From assembly GCA_964017045.1 (NCBI GenBank), contig OZ024807.1, positions 13,958,941-14,022,940 on the forward strand: a stretch of DNA of 64,000 nt, written 5' to 3'. The notes under the pieces are model-generated. The model had not been told where the DNA came from. It saw only the letters and a program-made list of their open reading frames with translations, and ran no database searches. Shown here one piece after another: positions 11,401 to 21,634 of this stretch. The translations under genes and the position numbers were made by a program. Each line of letters opens with the position of its first letter. Positions within the stretch are counted from its first letter, which is position 1. Origin of the DNA: Omphiscola glabra (lineage: Eukaryota; Mollusca; Gastropoda; Lymnaeidae).

Positions 11401-13157
11401 GTCTCCCAATGATGTATGTTTATGTCATCATGGCTCCCAATGATGAATGTTGATGTCATCATAGCTCCCAATGATGTATGTTGATGTCATCATGGCTCCC
11501 AATGATATATATTGATACCATAATTCCCTCCAAGATGTATGATGATGCCATCATGTCTCCCCCCCAACCCACAGGCGATGAGACGCAAGAGAGGCGGGAT
11601 ATACGTCTTAGAACGATGTATGGCTCCTATGGCTCATATCTGCTGGCCCGCGTCACGCCCAGGAGGAATTTGCTGGGGCCCAGGAACAATATTAACAACC
11701 AGGGTAAGTGGATCCTTGTGTGTGACCAACAGAGCCGTCGCGTGACTTTTGGAGCCCCCCCCCCCTCTTGCAACGTTTCGGTTTTGTCCCCCTCCCCTTT
11801 TCCCTTTGCATTCAATGGTGATAGTTCGATTTTTTTCTGTCGGCGTCACGTGGCGGTTCTGGTTATCGTGTGTGTTACCTTATTATCAACCAGGGTAGGT
11901 GACCAACTGTGTGTTACCACATTACCAAAAACCGTAAGCTGGTCAGTGTGTCACGGATACTAACGACGTTAAGTGGGTCATGGCGTGTTACCACATTGAC
12001 AACGAAGTTAAGTTGGCCAGGGTGTGTTACCACATTGTCAACGACGTTAAGTGGGCCAGGGCGTGTTCCCACATTGTCAACGACGTTAAGTGGGTCAGGG
12101 TGTGTTACCACATTGCCAGCGACGTTAAGTGGGTCAGCGTGTATTGTCAGGGTGTATAGTAAGTGTGGGACACCGGTGCACATCACTGGTCACTAGGCAT
12201 AACTGTCATAGGTCACCAGGCATAACTGTCATAGGTCACCAGGCATAACTGGCATATGTCACTAGGCATAACTGTCATAGGTCACTAGGCTTAACTGTCA
12301 TAGGTCACTAGGCATAACTGTCATAGGTCACCAGGCATAACTGTCATAGGTCACCAGGCATAACTGTCATAGGTTACCAGGCATAACTGTCAAAGCTCAC
12401 TAGGCTTAACTGTCATAGGTCACTAGGCATAACTGTCATAGGTCACTAGTCATAACTGCCATAGGTGACTAGGCATAACTGTTATAGGTCACTAATCCTT
12501 TAACGGTGGGGCTGTCCGTTTAGCTAGGGGCCTCCATTTAGAAGCCGGTACCCGTGTCTATTAAGAAATATATGTGTGTTAAATGTAAATCTCTTTCTGG
12601 TGAACCGCCGCGTAGTAGGGCTAAAGTACAACGGGTCCTCAGGCCATAGGTTTCATATCCCGATGGTGTAAACCCCTTTTGTGTGTGCACAAAGTGACAT
12701 CCCTTGTTCCACTATCAAAGTAAGGGAATGGAATGAAAAAAGAAATAGCCTTCATTTGGTGGGCTATAGATGAGGACCATGCTGTACCGAGCTGAGAACT
12801 TATAAAGTGAAGGGTTTGTTTGTTTGTTGTTGTTTTGTCGTTTTTTTTTCTTTTGGGAGGGGGGGTACAGCTTGCGTCATCCTTCGTAGAAAACAGATAG
12901 ATTCCTAATCAATTTAATTTTTCCTAATCATATACGAAGTTGCAGTTCTATTTTACGACTCCGTACTTGGAGGCAGTTTCATGAACATGTCCTCCCTGAA
13001 ACAGTTTGACCTAAACATGTCCGCCATCTGACCACAAAACAGACCCCGGCATGACGTGTTCTTTTTGTCTTCCTCTCCAGGGAACGGCTTCACGTGGAGC
13101 TATCCCAAGAACGACGGCAACTTGTGCTACATCCTGGAGAGGAATCCACGCTGTTAG
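989..13157 (+). CDS. Gene A: unrecognised Pro/Tyr/Cys-rich protein, 10 exons, 411 aa
   Basis: Coding exons: 989-1138, 1992-2042, 2651-2738, 4884-5133, 5930-6116, 6700-6910, 8328-8359, 9709-9769, 11575-11703, 13081-13157 (stop TAG). All introns are GT...AG and the phases match throughout (0,0,1,2,0,1,0,1,1), giving 1,236 nt. I do not recognise the family. The protein is soluble-looking: no signal peptide, no membrane span, no coiled coil. It is rich in Pro, Tyr, Gln and Cys. A short motif IPVIP occurs twice (residues about 118 and 151), and residues 325-390 are Arg-rich. This composition resembles microtubule inner proteins of axonemes, but that is a guess from composition and from ciliary neighbours. 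Exon 8 is the least certain: its acceptor at 9708 was preferred over one at 9722 because only the first keeps the phase. The ATG at 989 has G at +4; an upstream exon remains possible. Confidence 0.75.
1739..1920. mobile_element. Degenerate hAT-like MITE
   Basis: Lies in gene A intron 1. One end reads CAGCGACGTCATTTAGG and the other GAAATGACGCCC, the same inverted terminal design as the intact copy at 47289-47473. Internal C runs and the GGCGCC...CAATTTAAAT block also match that copy. No clean target-site duplication remains. Confidence 0.5.
2086..2239. mobile_element. hAT-like MITE, 154 bp
   Basis: Terminal inverted repeats CAGGGCCGGATTTA / TAAATCCGGCCCTG. Flanks agtgcaac (2078-2085) and agtgccac (2240-2247) form an 8-bp target-site duplication with one mismatch, as expected for hAT elements. 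It sits 43 bp after the donor of gene A exon 2. Non-autonomous, with no coding capacity. Confidence 0.7.
2935..4720 (+). mobile_element. Non-LTR retrotransposon (LINE) remnant with YADD reverse transcriptase
   Basis: Lies in gene A intron 3. Two open pieces (3614-3823 and 3845-4120) carry reverse transcriptase: DYKMAFDSI near the start, IRRGLRHE in the middle, then the catalytic YADD box (LAYADDIALL) near 3952-3985. Downstream, 4490-4680 keeps the usual C-terminal block with GRPRLRWVDD and LQQLGIQA, broken by stops and frameshifts. The 2935-3180 stretch looks like the 5' region of the same element. Endonuclease and much of the middle are missing. Clade not assigned. Its 3' end, closing on CTGTAGCGCCACAGGGATGG, recurs at 25.9 kb and 45.1 kb. 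Confidence 0.8.
5106..5480 (+). repeat. 54-bp tandem repeat, 7 copies, duplicating the exon 4 splice donor
   Basis: Copies begin at about 5111, 5165, 5219, 5273, 5327, 5381 and 5435. The first copy is the end of gene A exon 4 plus its donor (TCCAA|GTGAGT); the six others lie in intron 4 and each keep the donor sequence, some as TCCGA|GTGAGT. Splicing at any later copy would read a TGA directly after the exon, so only the first donor keeps the frame. Internal divergence is very low. Confidence 0.9.
6341..6472. mobile_element. Short inverted-repeat element with TTAGGG-like core
   Basis: About 33-bp imperfect inverted ends, both containing TGGTCCC or GGGACCA and an outer CTTTCGG. The interior carries GATTTAGGGTTCGGGTTAGGG, also found in the elements at 23.2 kb and 25.2 kb. 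No clear target-site duplication. Confidence 0.45.
6884..7110 (+). repeat. 80-bp tandem repeat, almost 3 copies, duplicating the exon 6 splice donor
   Basis: Copies start at 6884, 6964 and 7044. The first contains the last 27 bases of gene A exon 6 and its donor CTGCAAG|GTAAAA; the next two repeat both in the intron. The third copy diverges after about 65 bp. A second case in the same gene of a tandem duplication that includes an exon edge and its donor. Confidence 0.9.
7111..7740. other. Gene A intron 6, unique part
   Basis: AT-rich, with short poly-A and poly-C runs around 7160 and 7481-7498. No coding or RNA feature recognised. Confidence 0.5.
7745..8327 (+). repeat. 26-bp minisatellite ending in the exon 7 splice acceptor
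   Basis: About 21 copies of a 26-bp unit with core TGCTGTATTCTTTATGTAAA. The last four units drift to GGCTGTTGTATTCTTTAATT, and the final unit, TTGGCTGTTGTATTCTTCAG, is itself the polypyrimidine tract and AG of the exon 7 acceptor. The exon's first bases, ATGGCT, also match the unit. The array fills the 3' half of intron 6. Confidence 0.85.
8846..9540 (+). repeat. 34-bp minisatellite, about 20 copies
   Basis: Unit of 34 bp with core ATTCGTTAGAATCAAACATT, highly homogeneous. Lies in gene A intron 7 and ends about 170 bp before the exon 8 acceptor at 9708. Confidence 0.9.
9797..10255 (+). repeat. 19-bp degenerate minisatellite just after the exon 8 donor
   Basis: Some two dozen imperfect copies of a unit near TTGTGATGGTAGCCTTATG, with many substitutions and small indels, so older than neighbouring arrays. 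Starts 28 bp after the donor of gene A exon 8. Confidence 0.8.
10389..10657. mobile_element. Foldback MITE, copy 1
   Basis: 269-bp element with long inverted ends. The start (GGCTATCGGAAATTTCTTTG) mirrors the end (CAAATTTCCGGATACG), with repeated GAAATTT and GTCGA blocks inside. Flanking 9-mers catccaaca and cacccaacc match at 7 of 9 positions. A better-preserved relative sits in RSPH1 intron 3. A 9-bp duplication would suit a Mutator-like origin (inference). Lies in gene A intron 8. Confidence 0.65.
10800..11574 (+). repeat. 31-bp minisatellite running into the exon 9 acceptor
   Basis: About 25 copies of a 31-bp unit with core GGATGTTATCATGCCTCCCA. Later units shift to TTGATGTCATCATGTCTCCC. 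The last unit, around 11535-11561, supplies the start of the pyrimidine tract of the exon 9 acceptor, which then reads CCCCAACCCACAG. Confidence 0.9.
11882..12160 (+). repeat. 39-bp tandem repeat resembling the exon 9 donor
   Basis: Seven units of 39 bp near AACGACGTTAAGTGGGTCAG. The first, degenerate unit reads TCAACCAGGGTAGGTG and is close to the real exon 9 end plus donor (AACAACCAG|GGTAAGTGG, at 11694-11711). The array may therefore descend from that junction, as at exons 4 and 6. Lies in gene A intron 9. Confidence 0.75.
12187..12500 (+). repeat. 23-bp minisatellite
   Basis: About 13-14 copies of a 23-bp unit with core GTCACTAGGCATAACTGTCA, mildly diverged. Lies in gene A intron 9 directly after the 39-bp array. 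The rest of the intron, to 13080, shows nothing I recognise. Confidence 0.85.
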
Positions 13158-13242
13158 ATAACATTGAAACATCTATATTTATAGATTCTATACTATGGGT
13201 ATATTGGTATAGTATACAAGCTATACTTTAAGTATTTTGATT

Positions 13243-13272
13243 AATAAATTAAAATAATATTACAAGACGCTA

Positions 13273-13316
<44 letters not shown>

Positions 13317-13348
13317 GAAATGCACTTTTAAAATCCAAAAAGAATAAA
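13243..13348 (+). terminator. Candidate polyadenylation signals of gene A
   Basis: AATAAA at 13243-13248 and again at 13343-13348, 86 and 186 bases after the TAG stop, on either side of an (AT)n microsatellite at about 13272-13312. Which one is used cannot be told from sequence. Confidence 0.4.
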
Positions 13349-15300
13349 ATGTGATTTCTTTTTCTAAAAAATTGTAATGCCAAAGGTGAATGGTGTCAAT
13401 TGGCAGGAAATAGTGATTTTTGTCCAAACTTGATGTAAGCCTCATTACGTGCAAGCAGCTTTGCCTTTGTCACGTGTCACTGTGGCCGCTTGGTACAATA
13501 ACTTTGTAGACCTGGGGTGAACATAATTCAAATCACAACTGAGTCAGACCGATTTGTCTTTATGATCAACCATATTTATATATCAATCTTCACGATTGAT
13601 TCAGTAATAGCGTATTCACAAAGCTTTTCAAACTCCAGCCGTTGGAATTTCGTATCTTTATTATTATTAGTTATATTTTTATTATTATAAATTATTCACT
13701 TTTCTATTCGTTTCCATAACTTGTTTGCTCTGTACTGGTGAGTCACTGTTAAATCCGGCAATAAGTTGGTCAGATTTTTTTTACATGTAAGGTCCAAACG
13801 AAATGTTGATTTTTATAAAATTAATCAAACTTGCTCAATTGCTGGTTTTGAGAGAAGTGCTTCGGTTGTCATGACAACCTTTTATAAATAAAAATGATTT
13901 GAGAAGGGACATTCAAAACAAAGGGCCGTGGTCTTGGTGAGAAATCTCTAACCATCATGCTTAAATGAAGCACACCATCGTGTTCAAACAAGGGGGGTCA
14001 TTCAAAAGTAACATCAATGTAAGAGTGGCATCAAGGGCCATTGGCGAAACTGAAATAAAAAGTTAATCTATGGAAAAAAAACGTCTTTATATTACTTTAT
14101 CTTGATTTTTGCTCATTAAGATTGTTTTCATAATTGCTTTTTTTTTTTTTTGTTGCTGTAACGGGTAAAACTCATTGTTATTTCTACTGGTATGGATGTG
14201 TTCTGGTGGAATGAATTAAATAAAAAATAATCTAGAGGCCTGCATCAATATACATAATTCTCGATGTAACAATGCTTAGGTTCCGGATACGTTAATGAGA
14301 TTATTGAAAATGCTGCAAGTGAGTTTACTGTGCTTAAATTTTCTTTTGTTTTACGTCAAATTATAAAATAAATCTGCAGTGTCAAAGGATGTGGAACATT
14401 TTAATATTAATGTAGTTCAGTGTTGGTGGCGTACGAAAAATGTGGGGGGGGGGGGGGAATTTAGGAATTTAGGAATCCCATTCAGGGCGTTACTTAAAAG
14501 TAACTTTAGTAAAAGGTAAGTTCACGCATGGCAGCCGCCATTGTTTGGCAGGATGTAGCTATTTATTAAAAATAATTCCCTTCATGTGTCAGTCTTGAAA
14601 TGACGCTAAGAGTAAGAGACAACGACATTGCGTTTTCAAAAAAACAACAAAACAACAACAAAAATGCAAATGCGCCCATTTTCAAAGGGCTTCTTGTACC
14701 CACTATAGGACACACCCTAGTCATCAAGATAAAAAAAAAACTGTTGCAGCAGGTTTGCTTTGCAGAATAAACAAATGCCCCCACCAACCCCCAACCCCAA
14801 TTTTAAAAAAAAACACGTTTGAAAAATTCTCATAGTATTTAGAAAATTCATTAGACCCGACAATTTCGAGGCTACTGTTCTTTTAATCTCCCCTGTTCTT
14901 ATAAACGCTTTTTGCAAACGTGCGCACGCACTGGTGACTCCTGTACATGGAAAAGTGGAAGTGATCATTAGACAATAACAGTCCAGTTTAGCGTGCAAAC
15001 TAATGTCTCTTCTACCTTTTCTTTAAGTGGGGAGGGAGGATTTTGGCTCCCCCCCCCCTCACCACCAATCCCGTGACCGCGCTCAGTAGATTTATAAAAG
15101 AATCTATAAATAGAGACTGGTGTCATCTCACTAATGACCAGCTGATTGTTACCACTATTTAAGCATTTAATTCTACAAGAATATGAAAACATTGCTTGAC
15201 CTCAAATGACATGTTGATCCGAAAACACGTCCATTGATGGTTGAAGACCCTGGCTCAGTGTGACAAGGATTACATGGTTACAAGGGTTACATATAGCCAG
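13349..15300. other. Intergenic spacer between genes A and B
   Basis: AT-rich with homopolymer runs, including a long poly-G around 14443-14458 and a poly-C near 15050. Genes A (+) and B (-) converge here. No gene or element recognised. Confidence 0.5.
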
Positions 15301-15309
15301 GAAAAAATG

Positions 15310-15315
15310 TTTATT
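15310..15315 (-). terminator. Candidate polyadenylation signal of gene B
   Basis: AATAAA on the minus strand, 210 bases after the gene B stop codon. It is the nearest clear signal I noticed. Confidence 0.35.
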
Positions 15316-15524
15316 ATTTCATTCAGTTGCTGATGTTAACTTCACATTTCTCAAATATATTGTTTGCTCTGGCAAAAAAAATCTACAAAATATGTGGAAC
15401 TAAATGTTCCCATATAAAAATGAATTGAACAAAGTCGTGTATTTAGCTTGTTGACATTATTTGTATGTTCTAGTGATGTTACGGCAATATATTGTTGTTT
15501 TTTCAAACCACCTCGCGCGGCTTC

Positions 15525-18500
15525 TTATCGCGTTGATACATTGGTGGGCTCCGGCTCATCAAGGCTTTCTTGGAAGCTAAACTTGACACATCTGTAAGGA
15601 GAGAAGACAAGAGGGGAGATCGTCAAGCATACACTTCTCTGACTCACTGTTAACATTTCAACGTTTGCGATGGACTAAAACGTAACCATTTTTTAAAGAT
15701 ATATATGCAATGTTCTCTGTGTGGATAAATATATTGTCAGCAATGTTCTCTGTGTGGATAAATATATTGTCAGCAATGTTCTCTGTGTGGATAAATATAT
15801 TGTCAACAATGTTTCCTGTGTGATATATATATTGGCAACAAAGTTCCCTGTGTTGATACTTATATTGTCAATATTCCCCGTGTGGATACATATATTCTCA
15901 ACAAAGTTTCTATTGTGGATAATTATTGTCAACAATGTTCCTTATACAGTGTCGACAAAGTTTATTTTTGTTTTCTTGAACGGCCCCTGGGGTTTGTTTG
16001 AGGAAATGTGGTGTGTCTGTTCAAAGGTCAAGCGGAGAAGTTAGAACTTTTCTTGATCTAGTTAATTTAATGAAGGCCTTAAAAAAATCATGATCTATGG
16101 CAGTGTGGGTAAAATAATTATACAGGTCCTATTTACATTGATTTCTAGAGGCATCTGCCATAAATTATTGTGTACCCATTTTATCTTTTATAGTCCGGAA
16201 TATGTTTGTACACCCTGAAATCTCCGTAGGTTCTGAAAGGTTGGCATATTGTGGATGTGTAATGGGAGAGAATTACATTGTTTATGGGCACAGAAAAGGA
16301 AATATACGATTTGGCGGGGTGCATGCGCCCCGCGTATTAGCCACCCCCGTCTATCAAGGGATCGTAGACCTTTAAGCACGGCGCAGACTCAGGGGAATAT
16401 TCATATGTTCTAAAGAATTAATTTGATCCCCCAACTTTTCACTTAATTGTATGGGTCACTGACAAACTTACTTAAGCAGTTGACGAATCAACAATTGAAC
16501 AATGAAATGTAGAATAAAGTTACACAAAGACTTTCAACCTATACGCCCTCGAGGTTTGTTCCTAGATTCGATAATATTTATAGAATTGTGTGTAAATGTT
16601 CACTCATCCCCACCCCCAAGCCATTCAATGCACCCCATGCAGTCTTACCGTCTATAAAGCGGATCCTTCCTCCACCCAGGGTGCAGGGTCTCCACGACGT
16701 ACTCATCAAATTTCGAGTGAGATTTATACGGCACCCAGAGCGGCTCCTGAAATGGACACATCAACATTGCTGTAGAGGCTGCTGCATGTGTCGTTATACA
16801 GACTACTTCATGTGTCGTTATACAGAATACTTCATGTGTCGTTATACAGGCTACTGCATGTGTCGTTATACAGGCTACTGCATGTGTCGTTATACAGACT
16901 ACTGCTTGTGTCGTTATACAGACTACTGCATGTGTCGTTATAAAGACTACTGCATGTGTCGTTATACATGCAGACTGATGCATTTTTCGTTATCAGGCTA
17001 CTGCATGTGTTGTTATTAATTGCCTGCTGATACCACAAACACGTTTAACCCTAACAGCAGACCAAACAATGTAATGAATGTAATGGGGACAGAAAGACAG
17101 AAACTAATTTTTATTCATACAATATATGGATCATTACCCAAAACAAGACCACCAAATATAAGAAACAGTGTTCCAATCGTGCATGTTTTTTTGTTTTTTG
17201 TTTTTTTTTGTAATAACAAGCAAAGTACCGACTTAAGGAATCGATGCTTTGCAACAAACATAACTAATTAATCACCTTAAAAATAATGCTAGATCGATAC
17301 TTACACTCAGACCGAACGGAATCATTTTTGGGCCGGACGTGGACTGTTCCGGTCCCTTCCTGAAGGGTTGCAATGACGCAGACATGCTGGCCTGGGGGAT
17401 AGAAACATGGGGGGGGGGGATTGAGAGTGATGCTACTACTGCACAACCTGCTATTGGCAGAAGACATTGCGTTGCTTTTAACACGTGTTTCAGTCAATGT
17501 GCAGGTGAACTTCTGGGAATGCTTTCCGCCTATTATTTACCTATTGTATACCAGAAAATTTATTTTATGTACCCATTCCAACCCTTGTCTCCATACCCCT
17601 CCCTGCCAGAACCCGTTTCCAACCATTGGACTGCATTCTTCCCCCTACCAGAAACACATTCCAACCATTAGCCCCTATTCATACCCCATGCCAGAAACAA
17701 TTTCCAACAATTAACTCCCATTCCTCACTCTGCCAGAACCAATTTCCAACAATTAACTCCCATTCCTCACTCTGCCAGAACCAATTTCCAACAATTAACT
17801 CCCATTCCTCACTCTGCCAGAACCAATTTCCAACAATTAACTCCCATTCCTCACTCTGCCAGAACCAATTTCCAACAATTAACTCCCATTCCTCACTCTG
17901 GCAGAACCTATTTCCAACCAATGACCGCCATCCATCTCTGCCAGAAACAATTTCCAAACATTGATCGCCCATTCCTCCCCGCAGCCAGAGCCCCATTACC
18001 CATTTCCAACCACTGGCCCTTCCCCCAATCTACCCCTGCAAGAACCCATTTCCAGCCAACCCATAGCAGTACTTACAGTTTCGTAACCTCTGACCTCGTT
18101 GACCATCCTTAAATCCAGCTTGTCGCTACAGTTTATCTTTGGCGTCAAGGTGACTGAAAGTTTACACACAAAACAAAAGATGTACACTATACAGAAACGT
18201 CAAAGCAATATTCCTTGCAGTGTGCCTCTTGCACGCCTATTTTATAACCACCCAGTACTTTCACTTTCATCAGGTTTTTTTAGATTTAAGATAATATTTC
18301 ATATCGGTGATTAAGTTTCAAGTTGTTGTTTTTTCAAAATCATTGACCAGCTTGACAAATGTATCTATATATAGCCTCTATGAGGGGGGGGGGGGGGGTT
18401 AAAATTAAAGGAAAGAATTAACCCCCCTTTCCCCCCCCCAAAAAAAAAATATAACTAGCTGAGATTTCAAAAGAACAAACTTATCGGTAATTTACTTCAT

Positions 18501-21500
18501 TAGTGGGAATCTCTTTGTACACATTAATCACGGCGGTCCAGTACTCTGTGAGAAATATTTGCCTATTCATCATATTACTCGCAGTGTCGTTGAGTGACTT
18601 TTGAGAACCCCCTGCTATATAATGCAAATTCGGATACTTTTGTTTTCAAAACGACAACCTGGCACACCGCAAATACCCAGGATCCACTGCGGCCCCCAAT
18701 GTTAGCTTCGCTCACGCGACGGCTCTAATTAATTAATTGATATAACGTGAAGATCCAAAATGTCTGATGCTGGCAGAGATCCAAGATCGTACTTACATGT
18801 CGTTCTATAAATATCCAGTTCCTTTGCCGTCCTGCCGACGGTGCATGGCTGTGCCGACGTGTAGCTGTAGGGGTAGCGATTGGGGAGGACTGGGATGGGG
18901 AGCTCATCCCTTCGGATCACCTTCGGCCTCTTCTGGCGGCGTAAAGTCTGCGAGATGGATACATCGACAGGTTAGTTTCGGACCCTCGGGGATAGAGAGA
19001 AAGAGAGAGCGAGAAGTATGGAGAGAGAGAAAGAGGACAAGAGAAAGAGAGGGAGGGATGGTAGAAAGAGTGTTAATTTCAGTCCTTATATAGTAATTTC
19101 TTTGAAATTGCAAGGAGAAAAAAACTGAATGTAAATAGTTCGTTGACAATAGTTTGCTCTATAACAGGCCTGCACAACATACGGCCCGCGGGCCACATGT
19201 GGCCCGCCAGCACCCAATTGGTGGCCCGTGAAGTAACGAAATGTTCTCTAGTATTATAATTTTCTTAATAGATCTTAATTTTCTCTGTCCTATCATCTTT
19301 TGGCTCGCACAAGCTTTTCATAAAGTATAAAGCCTTACATTTTGAGTAGTTCGGGCCTGCTCTATAAGATAGTGGATAAATCCGTGCAAACGTAGGCTTA
19401 TCTCAACAATGAAGAGACAACAATGACAAAATACATCGTGAGCCCGTCTTGCAGCTTGACGCACCCTTCCAAATGGAACTTGTGGTTATCATGTTTTTTT
19501 TCCCTTGTTGTTGTTTCGAAGATGGTGTATTTTTGCGCCCCCGACCCCCCAAAAAAAACAAAAAACCTCGGCAACTGTCCCAAAATGCCACACCTTCTCC
19601 TCCGCACCCTCCTCCTCCCCCCCCCCCCCCCCCCCCCCGTCTTCCTAAGCTATTGGATTGATATATCGTTATGAAAATTGGTATAGGGTTCAATGTCATA
19701 TTTGGATTGACACAACGAATCGACTTGTTTCACTAATGCCTTTTTAGCCTTTATTCAACAGCGTTACACCCCCCCCCCCCCCCCCGGATTTGAAAGAAAG
19801 AAATATCATAGATAATTGCAATTCAACATGGTGACCAAATCTATTTATAGGGAGAATACTGTCTGAGAGGCTTAATAATTGATTTCTCCGCGTTGTTTTT
19901 GTCTTCTTAGGCCTAGGCGTGGGAAGTCTTTGTCTTTACAGTAGGCCTAGGCGTGGGAAGTCTTTGTCTTTACAGTAGGCCTAGGCGTGGGAAGTCTTTG
20001 TCTTTACAGTAGGCCTTGGCGTGGGAAGTCTTTGTCTTTACAGTAGGCCTAGGCGTGGGAAGTCCTTGTCTTTACAGTAGGCCTAGGCGTGGGAAGTCTT
20101 TGTCTTTACAGTAGGCCTAGGCGTGGGAAGTCTTTGTCTTTACAGTAGGCCTAGGCGTGGGAAGTCTTTGTCTTTACAGTAGGCCTAGGTGTGGGAAGTC
20201 TTTGTCTTTACAGTAGGCCTAGGCGTGGGAAGTCCTTGTGTTTTCTGTAGGCCTAGGCGTGGGAAGTCTTTGTCTTTACAGTAGGCCTAGGCGTGGGAAG
20301 TCTTTGTCTTTACAGTAGGCCTAGGCGTGGGAAGTCTTTGTCTTTACAGTAGGCCTAGGCGTGGGAAGTCTTTGTCTTTACAGTAGGCCTAGGCGTGGGA
20401 AGTCTTTGTCATTACAGTAGGCCTAGGCGTGGGAAGTCCTTGTGTTTACTGTAGGCCTAGGCGTGGGAAGTCTTTGTCTTTACAGTAGGCCTAGGCGTGG
20501 GAAGTCTTTGTCTTTACAGTAGGCCTAGGCGTGGGAAGTCCTTGTCTTTACTGTAAGCCTAGGCGTGGGAAGTCTTTGTCTTTACAGTAGGCCTAGGCGT
20601 GGGAAGTCTTTGTCTTTACAGTAGGCCTAGGCGTGGGAAGTCTTTGTCATTACAGTAGGCCTAGGCGTGGGAAGTCCTTGTCTTTACTGTAAGCCTAGGC
20701 GTGGGAAGTCCTTGTGTTTACTGTAGGCCTAGGCGTGGGAAGTCTTTGTCTTTACAAATTACAGTAGGCCTAGGCGTGGGAAGTCCTTGTCTTTACAGTA
20801 GGCCTAGGCGTGGGAAGTCTTTGTCTTTACTGTAGGCCTAGGCGTGGGAAGAGCATGGTCCCATCAGAGCATGGTCCCACCACAGCATGGTCCCACCAGA
20901 GCATGGTCCCACCAGAGCATGGTCCCGCCAGAGCATGGTCCCACCAAAGCATGGTCCCGCCAGAACATGATCCCGCAAGAGCATGGTCCCACCAGAGCAT
21001 GAGCCCGCCAGAGCATGTTCCCACCAGAGCATGGTCCAACCAGAGCATGGTCCCACCAGAGCATGGTCCCACCAGAGCATGGTCCACCACAGCATGGTCC
21101 CACCAGAGTATGGTCCCACCTAAGCATGGTCCCACCAGAGCATGGTCCCACCAGAGCATGGCCCCACCTGAGCATAGTCCCACCAGAGCATGGTCCCGCC
21201 AGAGCATGGTCCCGCCAGAGCATGGTCCCGCCAGAGCATGGTCCCGCCAGAGCATGGTCCCACCAGAGCATGGTCTCACCACAGCATGGTCCCGCCAGAG
21301 CATGGTCCCGCTAGAGCATGGTACCACCAGAGCATGGTCCCACCAGAGCAAGTTGCCATCAAAGCACCGTGTTACCAGAGCGGGAAGATTTTAAGAACCT
21401 TCTAAAGACGTTTTTCTTTAAGTAGATTTTAGAACATCGGAGCGCTGTGAGCATGCTAAAATAGCATGGACACAAGCGCTATAAAAGTACTGTCCAGATG

Positions 21501-21588
21501 CATTTTTGCCACAAGAAAGTCATTCGTAAAAAGGAACGCGCTTTTAATAAAATTGTACGTTTGTTTATTTATCCCTCATCGTCCCCCA

Positions 21589-21634
<46 letters not shown>

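Noticed and set aside
10800..11570. CRISPR-like array
   Set aside because: Contiguous head-to-tail repeats without spacers in an intron of a eukaryotic gene.
12500..13080. Possible SINE or MITE in gene A intron 9
   Set aside because: Some GC-rich words but no A/B boxes, inverted ends or duplication.
18504..18554. Minus-strand 50-nt candidate exon between two gene B exons
   Set aside because: It has a good acceptor (TATTTCTCACAG) and donor and is open (YWTAVINVYKEIPTNE), but the preceding exon ends in phase 1 with T, so joining makes TAG, and skipping it restores the frame. It could be a poison exon, with no evidence.
20810..21394. 194-residue plus and 174-residue minus open frames
   Set aside because: Both come from the 16-bp array (three units equal 48 bp) and are open in several frames and on both strands; no start context, splice sites or family.
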